Shown: positions 7,518 through 16,428 of the stretch, piece after piece | Layout of the letters: the number at the start of each line of letters is the position of its first letter | Numbering within the stretch: position 1 is the first letter of the stretch | DNA from: Flavobacterium sp. W4I14 | Lineage (GTDB): Bacteria; Bacteroidota; Bacteroidia; Sphingobacteriales; Sphingobacteriaceae | Assembly: GCA_030817875.1 (NCBI GenBank) | Contig: JAUSZU010000001.1 | Location: 5,146,001 to 5,210,000 of the forward strand | DNA length: 64,000 nucleotides | Reading direction: 5' to 3' | Notes under the pieces: generated by a model | The model's input: the letters and a program-made list of their open reading frames with translations, nothing else | Databases searched by the model: none | Told to the model about the DNA's origin: nothing | Program-made: the position numbers and the translations under genes

Positions 7518-9401
7518 TTAAGAATAAATTTCGCTTCCTTTTTGGGTAAACTCTTTCGATTTTTCCCGCATGCCCTGGGCTAAAGCCGCCTCTGCTTCTA
7601 CACCTTGTTTTGCGGCATACTCCCTCACATCCTGCGTAATTTTCATGGAGCAGAAATTCGGACCGCACATGGAACAGAAGTGTGCAATTTTTGCACCCTC
7701 TGCAGGTAAGGTTTCATCATGGAATTCTTTTGCCGTATCGGGATCGAGTGAGAGGTTAAACTGATCTTCCCATCTAAACTCGAACCTGGCCTTGCTTAAA
7801 GCATTGTCGCGGTATTGCGCGCCTGGATGGCCTTTGGCTAAATCGGCTGCATGGGCGGCAATTTTATAGGTAATTACACCGTCTTTAACATCTTTTTTGT
7901 TTGGCAGGCCCAGGTGTTCTTTCGGGGTTACATAACAGAGCATGGCTGTGCCAAACCAGCCGATCATGGCAGCGCCAATGGCCGAGGTAATGTGGTCGTA
8001 ACCTGGCGCAATATCGATCGTTAAAGGGCCTAAAGTGTAAAATGGCGCTTCGCCGCAATGGTCGAGCTGTTTTTCCATATTGGCTTTAATCAGGTGCATG
8101 GGTACATGCCCAGGGCCTTCTATAATCGTTTGTACATCGTGTTTCCAGGCTATTTTAGTGAGTTCGCCAAGCGTTTCGAGCTCCGAAAACTGTGCGGCAT
8201 CATTGGCATCGGCAATACAGCCGGGCCTTAAGCCATCGCCTAACGAAAAGGCCACATCATACGCTTTCATAATTTCGCAGATCTCCTCAAAATGGGTATA
8301 CAGGAAGTTTTCTTTGTGATGGGCCAGGCACCATTTGGCCATGATGGATCCGCCACGCGAAACAATACCCGTAATCCTTTTAGCGGTTAAAGGCACATAA
8401 CGGAGCAGTACACCGGCATGGATGGTAAAATAATCTACACCCTGTTCGGCCTGCTCAATCAACGTATCGCGGAAAATTTCCCAGGTGAGGTCTTCTGCTT
8501 TTCCGTTTACTTTTTCTAAAGCCTGATAAATAGGGACGGTACCGATAGGCACCGGAGAATTGCGGATAATCCATTCGCGGGTTTCGTGGATATTTTTCCC
8601 TGTTGATAAATCCATAATGGTATCGGCACCCCAACGGCAGGCCCAAACGGCCTTTTCTACTTCTTCTTCGATGGTAGAGGTTACGGCCGAGTTACCGATA
8701 TTGGCGTTAATTTTTACCAGAAAGTTTCGACCGATAATCATCGGCTCGAGTTCGGGGTGATTGATATTGCAGGGAATTACCGCCCTGCCGGCTGCTACCT
8801 CTGCCCTTACAAATTCGGGTGTGATGTAGCCTTTTGGTGTATTTGCGCCAAAGCTATTGCCCTGGTGCTGGTGGTTCATTACCTCATGCTGATCGCCCAA
8901 TTGCGCGTTTAACAGTTCGATCTGTTGGTTTTCCCTAATGGCGATATATTCCATTTCGGCCGTAATGATCCCCTTTTTGGCATAATGCATCTGAGATACA
9001 TTGGCACCAGCCTGTGCTTTGTAAGGTTTGTTGGTGAAGTTAAAACGTAGGGCATCAAGTTTTTCATCCGCCAGGCGCTGTTGCCCGTAAGCAGAAGATA
9101 GTTCAGGAAGTTCTACCACATCAAGCCTGTCTTTAATCCATTGTTCCCTTAGGCGTGGTAAGCCTTTTTTTACATCAATAACAGCATTCGGGTCGGTATA
9201 TGGTCCGCTGGTATCATAAACCGTTACAGGCGGATTAGGCTCGGTTAAGCCAAAGCCGTTATGGATTTTGGTTTCCGATAAACTGATTTCGCGCATGGCC
9301 ACCTGGATATTGTGGATTTTTCCAGGTACAAAGATTTTGCGTGAGGCCGGAAAAGGACTACGGCTGATGACCTCTTGGTTCGGTGTTTTTTCTTGTTTCA
9401 T
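7518..9401 (-). CDS. thiC: Phosphomethylpyrimidine synthase
   Basis: ThiC converts aminoimidazole ribotide to hydroxymethylpyrimidine phosphate with S-adenosylmethionine and a 4Fe-4S cluster. The 627-residue length is normal. Visible motifs include MHYAKKGIITAEMEYIAIRE, NANIGNSAV, GADTIMDLSTGKNIHETREWI, PVPIGTVPIYQALEK, VSRGGS, SLGDGLRPG, GPGHVPMH and the C-terminal cluster motif CSMCGPNFCSMKI (C-x2-C-x4-C). It is the second gene of the operon, seven bases before the tenI-like gene and 130 bp after thiS. Confidence 0.97.
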   Translation of the reverse strand: MKQEKTPNQEVISRSPFPASRKIFVPGKIHNIQVAMREISLSETKIHNGFGLTEPNPPVTVYDTSGPYTDPNAVIDVKKGLPRLREQWIKDRLDVVELPELSSAYGQQRLADEKLDALRFNFTNKPYKAQAGANVSQMHYAKKGIITAEMEYIAIRENQQIELLNAQLGDQHEVMNHQHQGNSFGANTPKGYITPEFVRAEVAAGRAVIPCNINHPELEPMIIGRNFLVKINANIGNSAVTSTIEEEVEKAVWACRWGADTIMDLSTGKNIHETREWIIRNSPVPIGTVPIYQALEKVNGKAEDLTWEIFRDTLIEQAEQGVDYFTIHAGVLLRYVPLTAKRITGIVSRGGSIMAKWCLAHHKENFLYTHFEEICEIMKAYDVAFSLGDGLRPGCIADANDAAQFSELETLGELTKIAWKHDVQTIIEGPGHVPMHLIKANMEKQLDHCGEAPFYTLGPLTIDIAPGYDHITSAIGAAMIGWFGTAMLCYVTPKEHLGLPNKKDVKDGVITYKIAAHAADLAKGHPGAQYRDNALSKARFEFRWEDQFNLSLDPDTAKEFHDETLPAEGAKIAHFCSMCGPNFCSMKITQDVREYAAKQGVEAEAALAQGMREKSKEFTQKGSEIYS

Positions 9402-9418
9402 ATTGGTAGAATCAATTA

Positions 9419-9530
9419 TTGAGGGATTGATTGAGTGATTGAGTGATTGAATGATTGAATGATTGAATGACAGAAAGGTGAATTGGCTATACTTTCATTC
9501 AATCATTCAATCATTCAAAATTCATTCATT
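9419..9530. repeat. Inverted array of GATTGAAT-type octamers between thiS and thiC
   Basis: The gap between thiS and thiC holds a run of about seven copies of TGATTGAG/TGATTGAAT (9426-9470) followed about 27 bp later by the complementary run ATTCAATC (9495-9520) and AAATTCATTCATT. The two arms can pair into a long AT-rich hairpin inside the polycistronic transcript. The same octamer arrays occur at 35966-36110 and 36304-36436. A hairpin here could stabilise the downstream thiC message or lower expression relative to thiS; both are inferences. Confidence 0.8.
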
Positions 9531-9531
9531 T

Positions 9532-9735
9532 TTATCCTCCCTGCGTGGCTTTTATGAGTATAACCTGATCGGCTGGATTTAATACGTAGGTTGCCCAGTC
9601 TGATTTAGGAATAATGGTTTGATTTACGGCTATGGCAAGGCCATTTGTTTCCGTTGAAATAACAGCAGCAAGCATCTGTTCGATGGAACAGGCGGCGTTG
9701 AGCAGATAGTTTTGATTGTTTATAGTTACTTCCAT
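9532..9735 (-). CDS. thiS: Sulfur carrier protein ThiS
   Basis: ThiS is a ubiquitin-like carrier whose C-terminal glycine becomes a thiocarboxylate that donates sulfur to ThiG. The 67-residue protein ends in the required Gly-Gly (IKATQGG) and has the beta-grasp pattern MEVTINNQNY ... GLAIAVNQTIIPKSDW. It is the first gene after the TPP riboswitch. Confidence 0.94.
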   Translation of the reverse strand: MEVTINNQNYLLNAACSIEQMLAAVISTETNGLAIAVNQTIIPKSDWATYVLNPADQVILIKATQGG

Positions 9736-9790
9736 ATTTTAAAAAATTGGAAAAACTATAGAGATTGCCCCAAATGGAGATCGAAAAGAC

Positions 9791-9885
9791 AGCAATGTAA
9801 GATTGCTTTCACTTTTCCCTTCGGCAGTACTAACTGCATCAGGTTCAAAGGGTATTTCTCAGCACGTAGGCACCCCTAAAGTTTT
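9791..9885 (-). ncRNA. TPP riboswitch (thi-box) of the thiamin operon
   Basis: On the minus strand the leader reads AGGGGTGCC, then GCTGAGAAATACCC, TTTGAACCTGATGCAGTTAG and TACTGCCGAAGGGA, which are the conserved pieces of the TPP aptamer (core about 9810-9882). Just downstream, AGCAATCTTACATTGCT (9791-9807) forms a short hairpin that could be part of the expression platform; it has only a weak T-run, so control of translation of thiS is at least as likely as termination. High TPP is expected to shut off the operon. Confidence 0.95.
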
Positions 9886-9888
9886 TTG

Positions 9889-9919
9889 TAAATATATGCG
9901 ATTAAATTTCTAATGCAAA
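9889..9919 (-). promoter_or_regulatory. Promoter of the thiamin operon
   Basis: On the minus strand TTTG (9916-9919) is followed after 19 bp by TATATTTA (9889-9896). This matches the Bacteroidota primary sigma consensus TTTG-N19-TAnnTTTG except for the last base. The predicted start of transcription, about 7 bp downstream, coincides with the 5' edge of the TPP aptamer. Confidence 0.75.
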
Positions 9920-9981
9920 TAAAAAATGATATAGATAAAATCTATTGATTAAAATTTACATATAGAATTACCTCATCAACT

Positions 9982-10057
9982 CGTCATCTCGATCCGATAG
10001 CTATCGGATGGAACGGAGTGGAATGTTCTGAAGGAACTCCTTCGGAGGGAGAGATCT
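9982..10057. repeat. REP-like element CGTCATCTCGA type
   Basis: The element begins CGTCATCTCGATCCGATAGC, contains the perfect palindrome CCGATAGCTATCGG (9994-10007) and the inverted GGAACTCCTTCGGAGG, and ends near GAGATCT. A near copy with the same order of pieces lies at 13506-13627. Such elements are non-coding and are found only between genes in this window. Confidence 0.8.
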
Positions 10058-10142
10058 ACCCAGGCAGATTTAGCTTCGCTGAGCCTTCCGGGTTCTCGAC
10101 TGCGTTGCACGCCGCTACCATAGCCAGAACCTATCAGTACGG

Positions 10143-10260
10143 CGTCATTCCCGCGCAGGCGGGAATCTTAAAGCGCTTCCATCACGATTATTCATAGGCT
10201 TTCTTCTCGTCAAAGGCATTCATGAGCACTGCGTGGTTCCCAATCAAGTTGGGAATGACG
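10143..10260. repeat. REP-like element CGTCATTCCC...GGGAATGACG
   Basis: The stretch starts CGTCATTCCCGCGCAGGCGG (itself a hairpin) and ends with TTGGGAATGACG, so its ends are inverted. It resembles the element at 31994-32078. The gene-free stretch 9736-10529 contains the riboswitch, the promoter, these two repeats and the ABC-F promoter; I see no gene in the remainder. Confidence 0.75.
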
Positions 10261-10390
10261 ATTCCTCGCAGCCTATAATTCGCTAAAAATCTGTCAATCA
10301 TATTGATTTTTATACAATAAATTATCCCTCGAAATGACGACACTTTTCTCCCAAACCTCGGAATAAAGACCGTGAACTAGCCTACCGCCT

Positions 10391-10420
10391 TTTGCAAAAC
10401 GCAAAAATTCCTTAGCTTTG
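10391..10420 (+). promoter_or_regulatory. Promoter of the ABC-F gene
   Basis: TTTG at 10391-10394 is followed after 18 bp by TAGCTTTG at 10413-10420, an exact match to the Bacteroidota TAnnTTTG box. The predicted start leaves a leader of about 100 nt before the ATG at 10530. I see no obvious leader peptide with a strong terminator in it, so attenuation control, common for antibiotic-resistance ABC-F genes, is not supported. Confidence 0.7.
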
Positions 10421-10529
10421 CACCATCACCAAAACACCCCATACATGTAAGATTCATTTCTTTTCAGAAAATAGATAACAGGCAGAGCGGTTCCGTTCCT
10501 GCAATTATTTACCATAAAAAAAGAAATTT

Positions 10530-12116
10530 ATGCTTATTCTACAAGGGGCTAACTATATCCATCCCAATGGAGATTTACTGTTTTCAGACTTAAATCTTAC
10601 CATCAATAAATACGAAAAAATTGCACTCATTGGCCATAATGGGTCAGGGAAATCGACACTTTTAAAAATTTTGTCGGGTAAACTCAGGCCAACTACCGGC
10701 TATGTTAAAACGGAATCGGTGCCTTATTATGTGCCACAGCTTTTTGGTCAATTTAATGATTTTACCGTTGCGCAGGCCCTCAAGATTGAAGACAAACTAA
10801 AAGCGCTGAACGAAATCCTTAACGGAGAAGTGACTGACGAAAATTTGACTATCCTCAATGATGACTGGACCATTGAGGAACGTTGCGCGGAAGCTTTGAT
10901 TTATTGGCGGCTGGAGGGTTTAGACTTGAACCAAAAAATGGATAGTTTAAGCGGGGGACAAAAAACCAGCGTATTTTTGGCCGGCATCGCGATACACCGC
11001 CCGGACATTGTTTTGATGGATGAACCGACCAATCATCTGGATCTCGAAAGCAGAAACAGGTTGTACGATTATATCCGATTAACCAGAAATACTTTGGTGG
11101 TGGTGAGCCACGACCGTACTTTGTTGAACCAGATTGAGAAGATTTGCGAATTAAGTAAGCGGGGAATAACCATTTACGGCGGAAATTACGATTTCTATAC
11201 TGCGCAAAAGAAAATTGAAAATACTGCTTTGAACAATGATTTAAAAGCAAAAGAAAAAGCACTGCGCAAGGCTAAGGAAGTGGAGCGGGAATCGATAGAG
11301 CGGCAGCAGAAGCTTGATGCCAAAGGGAAGAAAAAACAGGAAAAAGCTGGATTGCCGACCATTTCGATGAATACGTTAAAAAATAATGCAGAAAAAAGTA
11401 CGGCAAAATTAAAGGCTGTGCATACCGAAAAGCTCGATCATATTTCTGCTGAATTAAGCCAGCTCAGGTCTGCACGGCCCGATGCAGACAAAATGAAGAT
11501 CGGTTTCAACCAAGCCAGGCTGCACAAAGGAAAAAGTATTGTTGAGGCTAAAGAGGTCAATTTTGCTTTTCAGGATCAGTTACTTTGGAAGGAACCGCTC
11601 AGTTTTCGGATTTTTAGTGCGGAGCGTTATGTGATAAAAGGCCGGAATGGATCGGGCAAAACCACCTTGATCAAGCTTATTCTGGGGCAGCTCCGGCCCT
11701 CGGTGGGAAGTTTAAACAAAGCAGACATTAGCGCTATGTATATTGACCAGGATTATTCGTTGATCGATAACCAACTTACAGTTTACGAACAGGCCCAGCA
11801 ATACAACTCGGGGGCATTGCAGGAGCATGAAGTAAAAATCCGTTTAAACCGGTTTTTGTTTGGCAAAACCGATTGGGGCAAATCTTGTTCGGCCTTAAGT
11901 GGCGGTGAGAAAATGCGGTTAATCCTTTGTTCGTTAACCATCGGCAACCAATCGCCCGACCTGATAATATTGGATGAGCCTACCAATAACCTCGATATTC
12001 AGAATATAGAAATTTTAACGACAGCCATTAACGAATATCAGGGAACACTTCTGGTGATATCGCACGATGAATATTTTCTTAAACAAATCTACGTGGAGCA
12101 TAGCATTGATCTCTAA
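10530..12116 (+). CDS. ABC-F family ATPase
   Basis: The 528-residue protein has two ABC ATPase cassettes and no membrane segment, the layout of ABC-F ribosome-associated factors. Cassette 1 has Walker A GHNGSGKST, signature LSGGQ and Walker B VLMDEPTNHLD; cassette 2 has Walker A GRNGSGKTT, signature LSGGEKMR and LIILDEPTNNLD. Between them lies a charged helical linker (about 230-320) rich in lysine and glutamate, the arm that reaches into the ribosomal E site. Members either act in translation or protect ribosomes from antibiotics; sequence alone does not decide, although its stand-alone context with its own promoter fits a resistance-type or accessory member. It is followed 50 bp later by the LRR kinase gene. 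Confidence 0.9.
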   Translation: MLILQGANYIHPNGDLLFSDLNLTINKYEKIALIGHNGSGKSTLLKILSGKLRPTTGYVKTESVPYYVPQLFGQFNDFTVAQALKIEDKLKALNEILNGEVTDENLTILNDDWTIEERCAEALIYWRLEGLDLNQKMDSLSGGQKTSVFLAGIAIHRPDIVLMDEPTNHLDLESRNRLYDYIRLTRNTLVVVSHDRTLLNQIEKICELSKRGITIYGGNYDFYTAQKKIENTALNNDLKAKEKALRKAKEVERESIERQQKLDAKGKKKQEKAGLPTISMNTLKNNAEKSTAKLKAVHTEKLDHISAELSQLRSARPDADKMKIGFNQARLHKGKSIVEAKEVNFAFQDQLLWKEPLSFRIFSAERYVIKGRNGSGKTTLIKLILGQLRPSVGSLNKADISAMYIDQDYSLIDNQLTVYEQAQQYNSGALQEHEVKIRLNRFLFGKTDWGKSCSALSGGEKMRLILCSLTIGNQSPDLIILDEPTNNLDIQNIEILTTAINEYQGTLLVISHDEYFLKQIYVEHSIDL

Positions 12117-12166
12117 AATAAACATATAGGCTTATCTTCGTATAAATTATTAAAACCAGTATACCT

Positions 12167-13475
12167 ATGCAAAACCTGTTAGCACTACAAAGCGGCGAAC
12201 TTAAAGGAGCAGTATCGTTAAAACTTTCTGAAAACCTGACGGAGTTTCCAAACGAGATATTCGGGTTGGCCGATACTTTGGAAGTGCTGGATTTATCTTT
12301 TAATAAATTAAGTGCATTACCGGCAGATTTTGGCCGTTTAAAGAAACTGAAGATTTTCTTCTGTTCAGAAAACCTTTTCACGGTGATGCCTGAGCAATTG
12401 GCCGACTGCCCTTTATTGGATATTGCAGGTTTTAAGTCTAACCAGATTACAACGGTGCCTGCAAAATCGCTGAATCCTAATCTGCGCTGGCTGATTTTAA
12501 CAAACAACAACATTGCCGAATTACCAAAAGAGATTGGGCAGTGTACGCGGATGCAAAAGCTGATGTTATCGGGTAACCGTTTGGTGCAATTGCCCGACGA
12601 ATTAAGCAATTGCCAAAATTTATCGTTACTGCGGATTGCTGCTAATAAACTGCATGAGCTGCCCCAATGGATTGCCATGATGCCTAAACTTTCGTGGATT
12701 GCATTTTCGGGGAACAACTTTAGTAAAACACCTGCTGTAGAAACGCTTTCGTTAATTAATTGGCATGATTTAGAGATTAACCATTTATTGGGTGAAGGTG
12801 CATCGGGTATTATTTCGAAAGCAAACCGGACTATTGGTGATGAAACCCAGGAGGTAGCCGTTAAAATATTTAAGGGCAATGTAACCAGTGATGGCTTGCC
12901 GGAAGATGAAATGACGGCCTACATTGCTGCGGGTTACCACCCCGGTTTGGTTAATTTAATCGGGCAGATTGCCCTGCACCCGGAGGATAAAAAAAGGACT
13001 GGTGATGGACCTCATTCCGCATCATTTTTATAACCTGGGTAATCCACCGAGTTTGGAAAGCTGCACCAGGGATGTTTTCCCGGAAGGCATGCAGCTGTCA
13101 GAAAAACAGTTATTGAGTATTGCCAAAACCATTGCCTCCTTAGCTGCGCAATTGCACGAGGCGGGGATTATGCATGGCGATTTATATGCACACAATATCC
13201 TGATTGATGATGAGGGCAGTACCTTGTTCGGCGATTTCGGCGCTGCAAGTTTTTATGATCAGGCTGATGATGCGTTTGCCTTTGCGCTGGAGCGGATAGA
13301 AGTTAGTGCTTATGGTTACCTGCTTGATGATTTACTTTCTTTAAAAAACGAAACGGTAAGCAGCGCATGTTTGAATGCTTTGACTGCGCTAAGAGATGCC
13401 TGTTTAGTTGCATCGCCATTAAACCGGCCAGGTTTTCAGGATTTGGTTGAAGCGCTGGCGAAGATTTCATTATAA
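12167..13475 (+). CDS. Leucine-rich repeat protein kinase, interrupted by a +1 frameshift
   Basis: The gene is read in two frames: 12167 to about 12995, then to the stop at 13475. Removing one A from the A7 run at 12989-12995 joins them into one 435-residue protein (IALHPEDKKGLVMDLIPHHF across the junction). Residues about 20-200 are leucine-rich repeats of the LDLSFNKLSALP type. The rest is a eukaryotic-like protein kinase with glycine loop LLGEGASG, AVKIF lysine, catalytic HGDLYAHN and FGDFG. It has no signal peptide or membrane segment, so it should act in the cytoplasm. All kinase motifs are intact apart from the shift, which suggests a sequencing error, a very recent mutation, or transcriptional slippage at the A-run. 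A TATCTTCG box at 12133-12140 may be its promoter. Confidence 0.82.
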
Positions 13476-13505
13476 CAAGTTGTTAACCTGAGTCCCTAGA
13501 AAAAT

Positions 13506-13627
13506 CGTCATCTCGATCCGATAGCTATCGGATGGAGCAAAGCGAAATGTTCCAAAGGAACTCCTTCGGAGGAGAGATCTGTTAGCTACACTTAATCATA
13601 GATTTCTCCGCTACGGTCGAAATGACG
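13506..13627. repeat. REP-like element, complete inverted form
   Basis: The element runs from CGTCATCTCGA to TCGAAATGACG, so its outer ends are inverted, and it carries the palindrome CCGATAGCTATCGG at 13518-13531 and GGAACTCCTTCGGAGG. It sits between the convergent LRR-kinase and DUF1349-like genes and fills most of that gap, where it could fold at the 3' end of either transcript. Confidence 0.8.
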
Positions 13628-13647
13628 ACCACTTTATAAAGAAAATA

Positions 13648-14310
13648 TTAATTCTGCTGTTTTTTTGCCCAATCTAACCTGCGCTGATCTGGTGTGGGTG
13701 TAACCTTGAAATTTTCAAATGTGGCGTTAAAACCCTTGCCATCAGGACAGGCGGCCACAAGGCCCACCATTACAGGAGCATTATCCTTAAAATAACACGT
13801 ACGGATCATGGTGTATTTTTTATCATCCAGCGAGTAAAAAATCTCTACTGCATCAAGTTTTCTAACGGCTTTCATCCAGATAGATGCTGGTGCCTGTGCC
13901 AATTCTACTACGCTCCAGTCGCTTGTTTTATGCGTAACCACCGCACTTACATTTTGTTTGCCATTTACAAATTCTACTCCCGCCTTAATCCATTCATCTT
14001 CATTAATTCGGAGCATAATACCCATCTGATCGAAGGTGGTTACGTAGTTGCCGGTAATTTTTACTTTTACCTCGAATTCACCACCATAAGTGGCATAATA
14101 AAAAGGCGCATCATCCACGGTAAAGCCATAATGCGAGATCCGCCAGTAATCTGTTTTGGCCGGAACAAATAAGCTAAATGTGTTTTTATCCTTGATTTCC
14201 CACTTTTCAGGTTCGTTAAACCAGTTCATTTTGGCAAGGCTCTGGGCAGCTGATTTTTGTGTGTTCAATATCGCCAGTAAGGCCAGGGCGGTTAATAATT
14301 TAAGTTTCAT
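13648..14310 (-). CDS. Secreted DUF1349-like protein
   Basis: The 220-residue product has a signal peptide (MKLKLLTALALLAIL, cleavage near SAAQ). The mature part fits the DUF1349/concanavalin-like jelly-roll family, often described as regulation of enolase protein 1-like: MNWFNEPEKWEI, DYWRISHYG, DQMGIMLRINEDEWIKAGVEF and a C-terminal GLVAACPDGKGFNATFENFKV. I chose the ATG at 14310 because the upstream extension to 14358 would place 16 residues before the signal peptide. The biochemical role of the family is not established; a carbohydrate-binding periplasmic role is a guess. Confidence 0.8.
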   Translation of the reverse strand: MKLKLLTALALLAILNTQKSAAQSLAKMNWFNEPEKWEIKDKNTFSLFVPAKTDYWRISHYGFTVDDAPFYYATYGGEFEVKVKITGNYVTTFDQMGIMLRINEDEWIKAGVEFVNGKQNVSAVVTHKTSDWSVVELAQAPASIWMKAVRKLDAVEIFYSLDDKKYTMIRTCYFKDNAPVMVGLVAACPDGKGFNATFENFKVTPTPDQRRLDWAKKQQN

Positions 14311-14458
14311 TTGTGTGTTAGCGGTTGGTTTTGTGTATTGCAAACTTAATGCAGGCATCAGTTTTTGGAAAGGACATAGATCACTATTTTAGCGTGATTA
14401 TTATCACGTTTACCGGATAAGGGCAATTGTCTCAGGTTTATAAATCTTCAATAAACAG

Positions 14459-14466
14459 TACATTTG
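14459..14466 (+). promoter_or_regulatory. TACATTTG promoter box of the Crp/Fnr gene
   Basis: An exact TAnnTTTG box lies 18 bp before the ATG at 14485. It overlaps the upstream alternative start at 14464, which argues that translation begins at 14485. Confidence 0.6.
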
Positions 14467-14484
14467 TGCTGTTGTATCAGAAAC

Positions 14485-15051
14485 ATGGAAACAAATTTTT
14501 TAAGGGCGCATATTGATCAGATTGTTTGTTTAACAGATGAAGAATTTCAATATGCTGAATCTTTTTTTACCAAGCGGAAATATAAAAAACACCAATACAT
14601 TATTCAGGCAGGTGATGCAGCCAGTTGCGAACATTTTGTACTGAAAGGAATTGTGAAGTCTTCTTATACCGACCATGAAGGCAAAGAATACATTTTACAG
14701 CTTGCCATGGAAGAATGGTGGTTCTCAGACCCGAACGCTTTTAACACCGGAATGCCGGCAACCTTAAATGTAGATTGTATTGAAGATACCGAAACCCTTT
14801 CTATCTCTTTTGAGAACAAGGAAAAACTTTGCGCCTCTTCCCGGAAAATGGAATACTTTTTTAGGAAAAAGTACACCACAGGCAATATGGCTTTGCAAAA
14901 ACGGGTATTGGCGCTACTGAGTAATAATGCGGGCGAGCGTTACAAGCAATGGCGCAATCAATACCCATCTTTACAAAAGAGGATTTCGAAAACCCTTATT
15001 GCGTCCTATTTAGGTGTTACCAGGGAAACTTTAAGCCGTTTATCGCAATGA
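14485..15051 (+). CDS. Crp/Fnr family transcriptional regulator
   Basis: The 188-residue protein has an N-terminal cyclic-nucleotide-binding-like fold (KYKKHQYIIQAGDAASCEHFVLKGIVKSSY) and a C-terminal helix-turn-helix ending in KTLIASYLGVTRETLSRL. The phosphate-binding residues of true cAMP receptors are not evident, so the effector is unknown. In Bacteroidota many such short Crp-like proteins regulate neighbouring stress or metabolic genes. It faces the convergent thioredoxin-like gene and is divergent from the DUF1349-like gene, which is a plausible target. Confidence 0.9.
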   Translation: METNFLRAHIDQIVCLTDEEFQYAESFFTKRKYKKHQYIIQAGDAASCEHFVLKGIVKSSYTDHEGKEYILQLAMEEWWFSDPNAFNTGMPATLNVDCIEDTETLSISFENKEKLCASSRKMEYFFRKKYTTGNMALQKRVLALLSNNAGERYKQWRNQYPSLQKRISKTLIASYLGVTRETLSRLSQ

Positions 15052-15109
15052 TTACAAGAAGTACCGTCTATTTTAAATTGATTAGCGGCCAAATACGATC
15101 ATATCTGAA

Positions 15110-16228
15110 CTACTTTTGAAAGATGAGGTACTCCAATGTTTGATCAGAAACATTAATACCGATTATTTCTCTTTTATCGTTTAAAAGAATATTTCCGGGC
15201 AAAGCATTAATACCAAAGCTTTTTGCTATTTCAGATTCAAAGCCTTCTTTTATCTGAACCTGTTTCCACTTGTCAATATCATCTTCTTTGCCTGCTCTAA
15301 TCATATCAACTAAATTTTTATCGAATGATATGCCTATAAAGCCTAAATTTTTATAGTTTGCTGACTTAAGCGTTTTGTTATGTGACCGACAAGGGCCACA
15401 CCATGATGCCCAAAATGACAGATAAACGTACTTCTGATTTATAGTCTTAATCGCCAATTGTATTTCAGCGTTTTTAAGGAGCGTTGCTTTGAGCTTTTCG
15501 TCTTTAAATGCCGCCTCTTTGATAGCAATGTTCCCTTTAATTTCCTCGTAAATACTAACCGCTTCTCTTGGGTTTTGATGAAATAAAAAAGCTTTAAGCT
15601 GATCAATCGACCAATCATCAAATGAATTAATAATATTCAAATATAAGACCGGGGCATAAACAGTCGTGTCGTAAGATAGTTTCTTGATAAACTCAAATCT
15701 ATCTTTCAGATTAAGGTTATACCTTTCGTTTCGGATATCTGCCCGCGAAGCTATCTTGTTGTAATCTTGATATTTAAGCCTAAGCTTTTCATCATTTTGA
15801 TGTAGTATTTCATTAGTTCTGTCTTCAATCCTTTTAATATCAGCTTGTGCTTTAGAGCCTCTTGATCGATTGATAAAAGCCATTTTGTTTGTTGATGGGA
15901 AAAAATATTCAACTTCGACATGGCTGCTTTCTGGAGATAGATAGAAGGGTACGAATGAAGTATTGTCAGGATCGAAACGTACTATGCATTCAAAATAATT
16001 TTCATTTTTAAATGTAAATACGAACTGACCATCCTTAATTCTGTTAGGGGATATTGATGTTCGAACTTTGTCTCCCAGTTTTTGGAGATAAAGTTTTGGG
16101 GTTTTATGGTTGAATGAGGTGTCTGTAATCTTAATATTTACCCAAACAGAGTCAGTAAAAGCTTTACCATTCAGTGCTGAGGATGCAAGTAGTAAGGTGA
16201 GGCATAACGTTATTTTTAGATTTTTCAT
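15110..16228 (-). CDS. TlpA/ResA-like thioredoxin-fold protein
   Basis: The 372-residue protein has a signal peptide (MKNLKITLCLTLLLASSALN). The N-terminal part (about 30-130) has the beta-rich pattern of the DUF4369 domain common in Bacteroidota, a helical middle follows, and the C-terminal 130 residues are a thioredoxin fold with the redox motif FWASWCGPCRSHNK and the cis-proline region INALPGNILL. It should work in the periplasm as a disulfide reductase or oxidase, for example in cytochrome c maturation or stress response; the substrate is unknown. It is monocistronic. Confidence 0.87.
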   Translation of the reverse strand: MKNLKITLCLTLLLASSALNGKAFTDSVWVNIKITDTSFNHKTPKLYLQKLGDKVRTSISPNRIKDGQFVFTFKNENYFECIVRFDPDNTSFVPFYLSPESSHVEVEYFFPSTNKMAFINRSRGSKAQADIKRIEDRTNEILHQNDEKLRLKYQDYNKIASRADIRNERYNLNLKDRFEFIKKLSYDTTVYAPVLYLNIINSFDDWSIDQLKAFLFHQNPREAVSIYEEIKGNIAIKEAAFKDEKLKATLLKNAEIQLAIKTINQKYVYLSFWASWCGPCRSHNKTLKSANYKNLGFIGISFDKNLVDMIRAGKEDDIDKWKQVQIKEGFESEIAKSFGINALPGNILLNDKREIIGINVSDQTLEYLIFQK

Positions 16229-16428
16229 TCAATAAAAATGGCGATTCAAATTTTTCATCTCATATATTTAACACTCTTTAACTGTTTTTTATTATCAATC
16301 TGTTGCTGGATAAACATAATCAACAATTCTGACAAAATTTGTGCTGCCTATTTACTGAAACTAACAAACATTCAGGCAGGATACTAAAAATCCAGAGTAG
16401 TTATACCCTGGATTTCAACTGCGATTAA

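Noticed and set aside
9419..9530. CRISPR-like or integration repeat between thiS and thiC
   Set aside because: The octamers are contiguous and have a complementary arm, so they form a hairpin, not spacer-separated repeats.
10427..10529. Leader peptide and attenuator for the ABC-F gene
   Set aside because: No short frame with a following terminator hairpin and T-run can be seen in the 100-nt leader.
12079..12879. 266-codon minus-strand open frame opposite the LRR kinase
   Set aside because: It is antisense to clear leucine-rich repeats; the periodic LRR codons create a long shadow frame.
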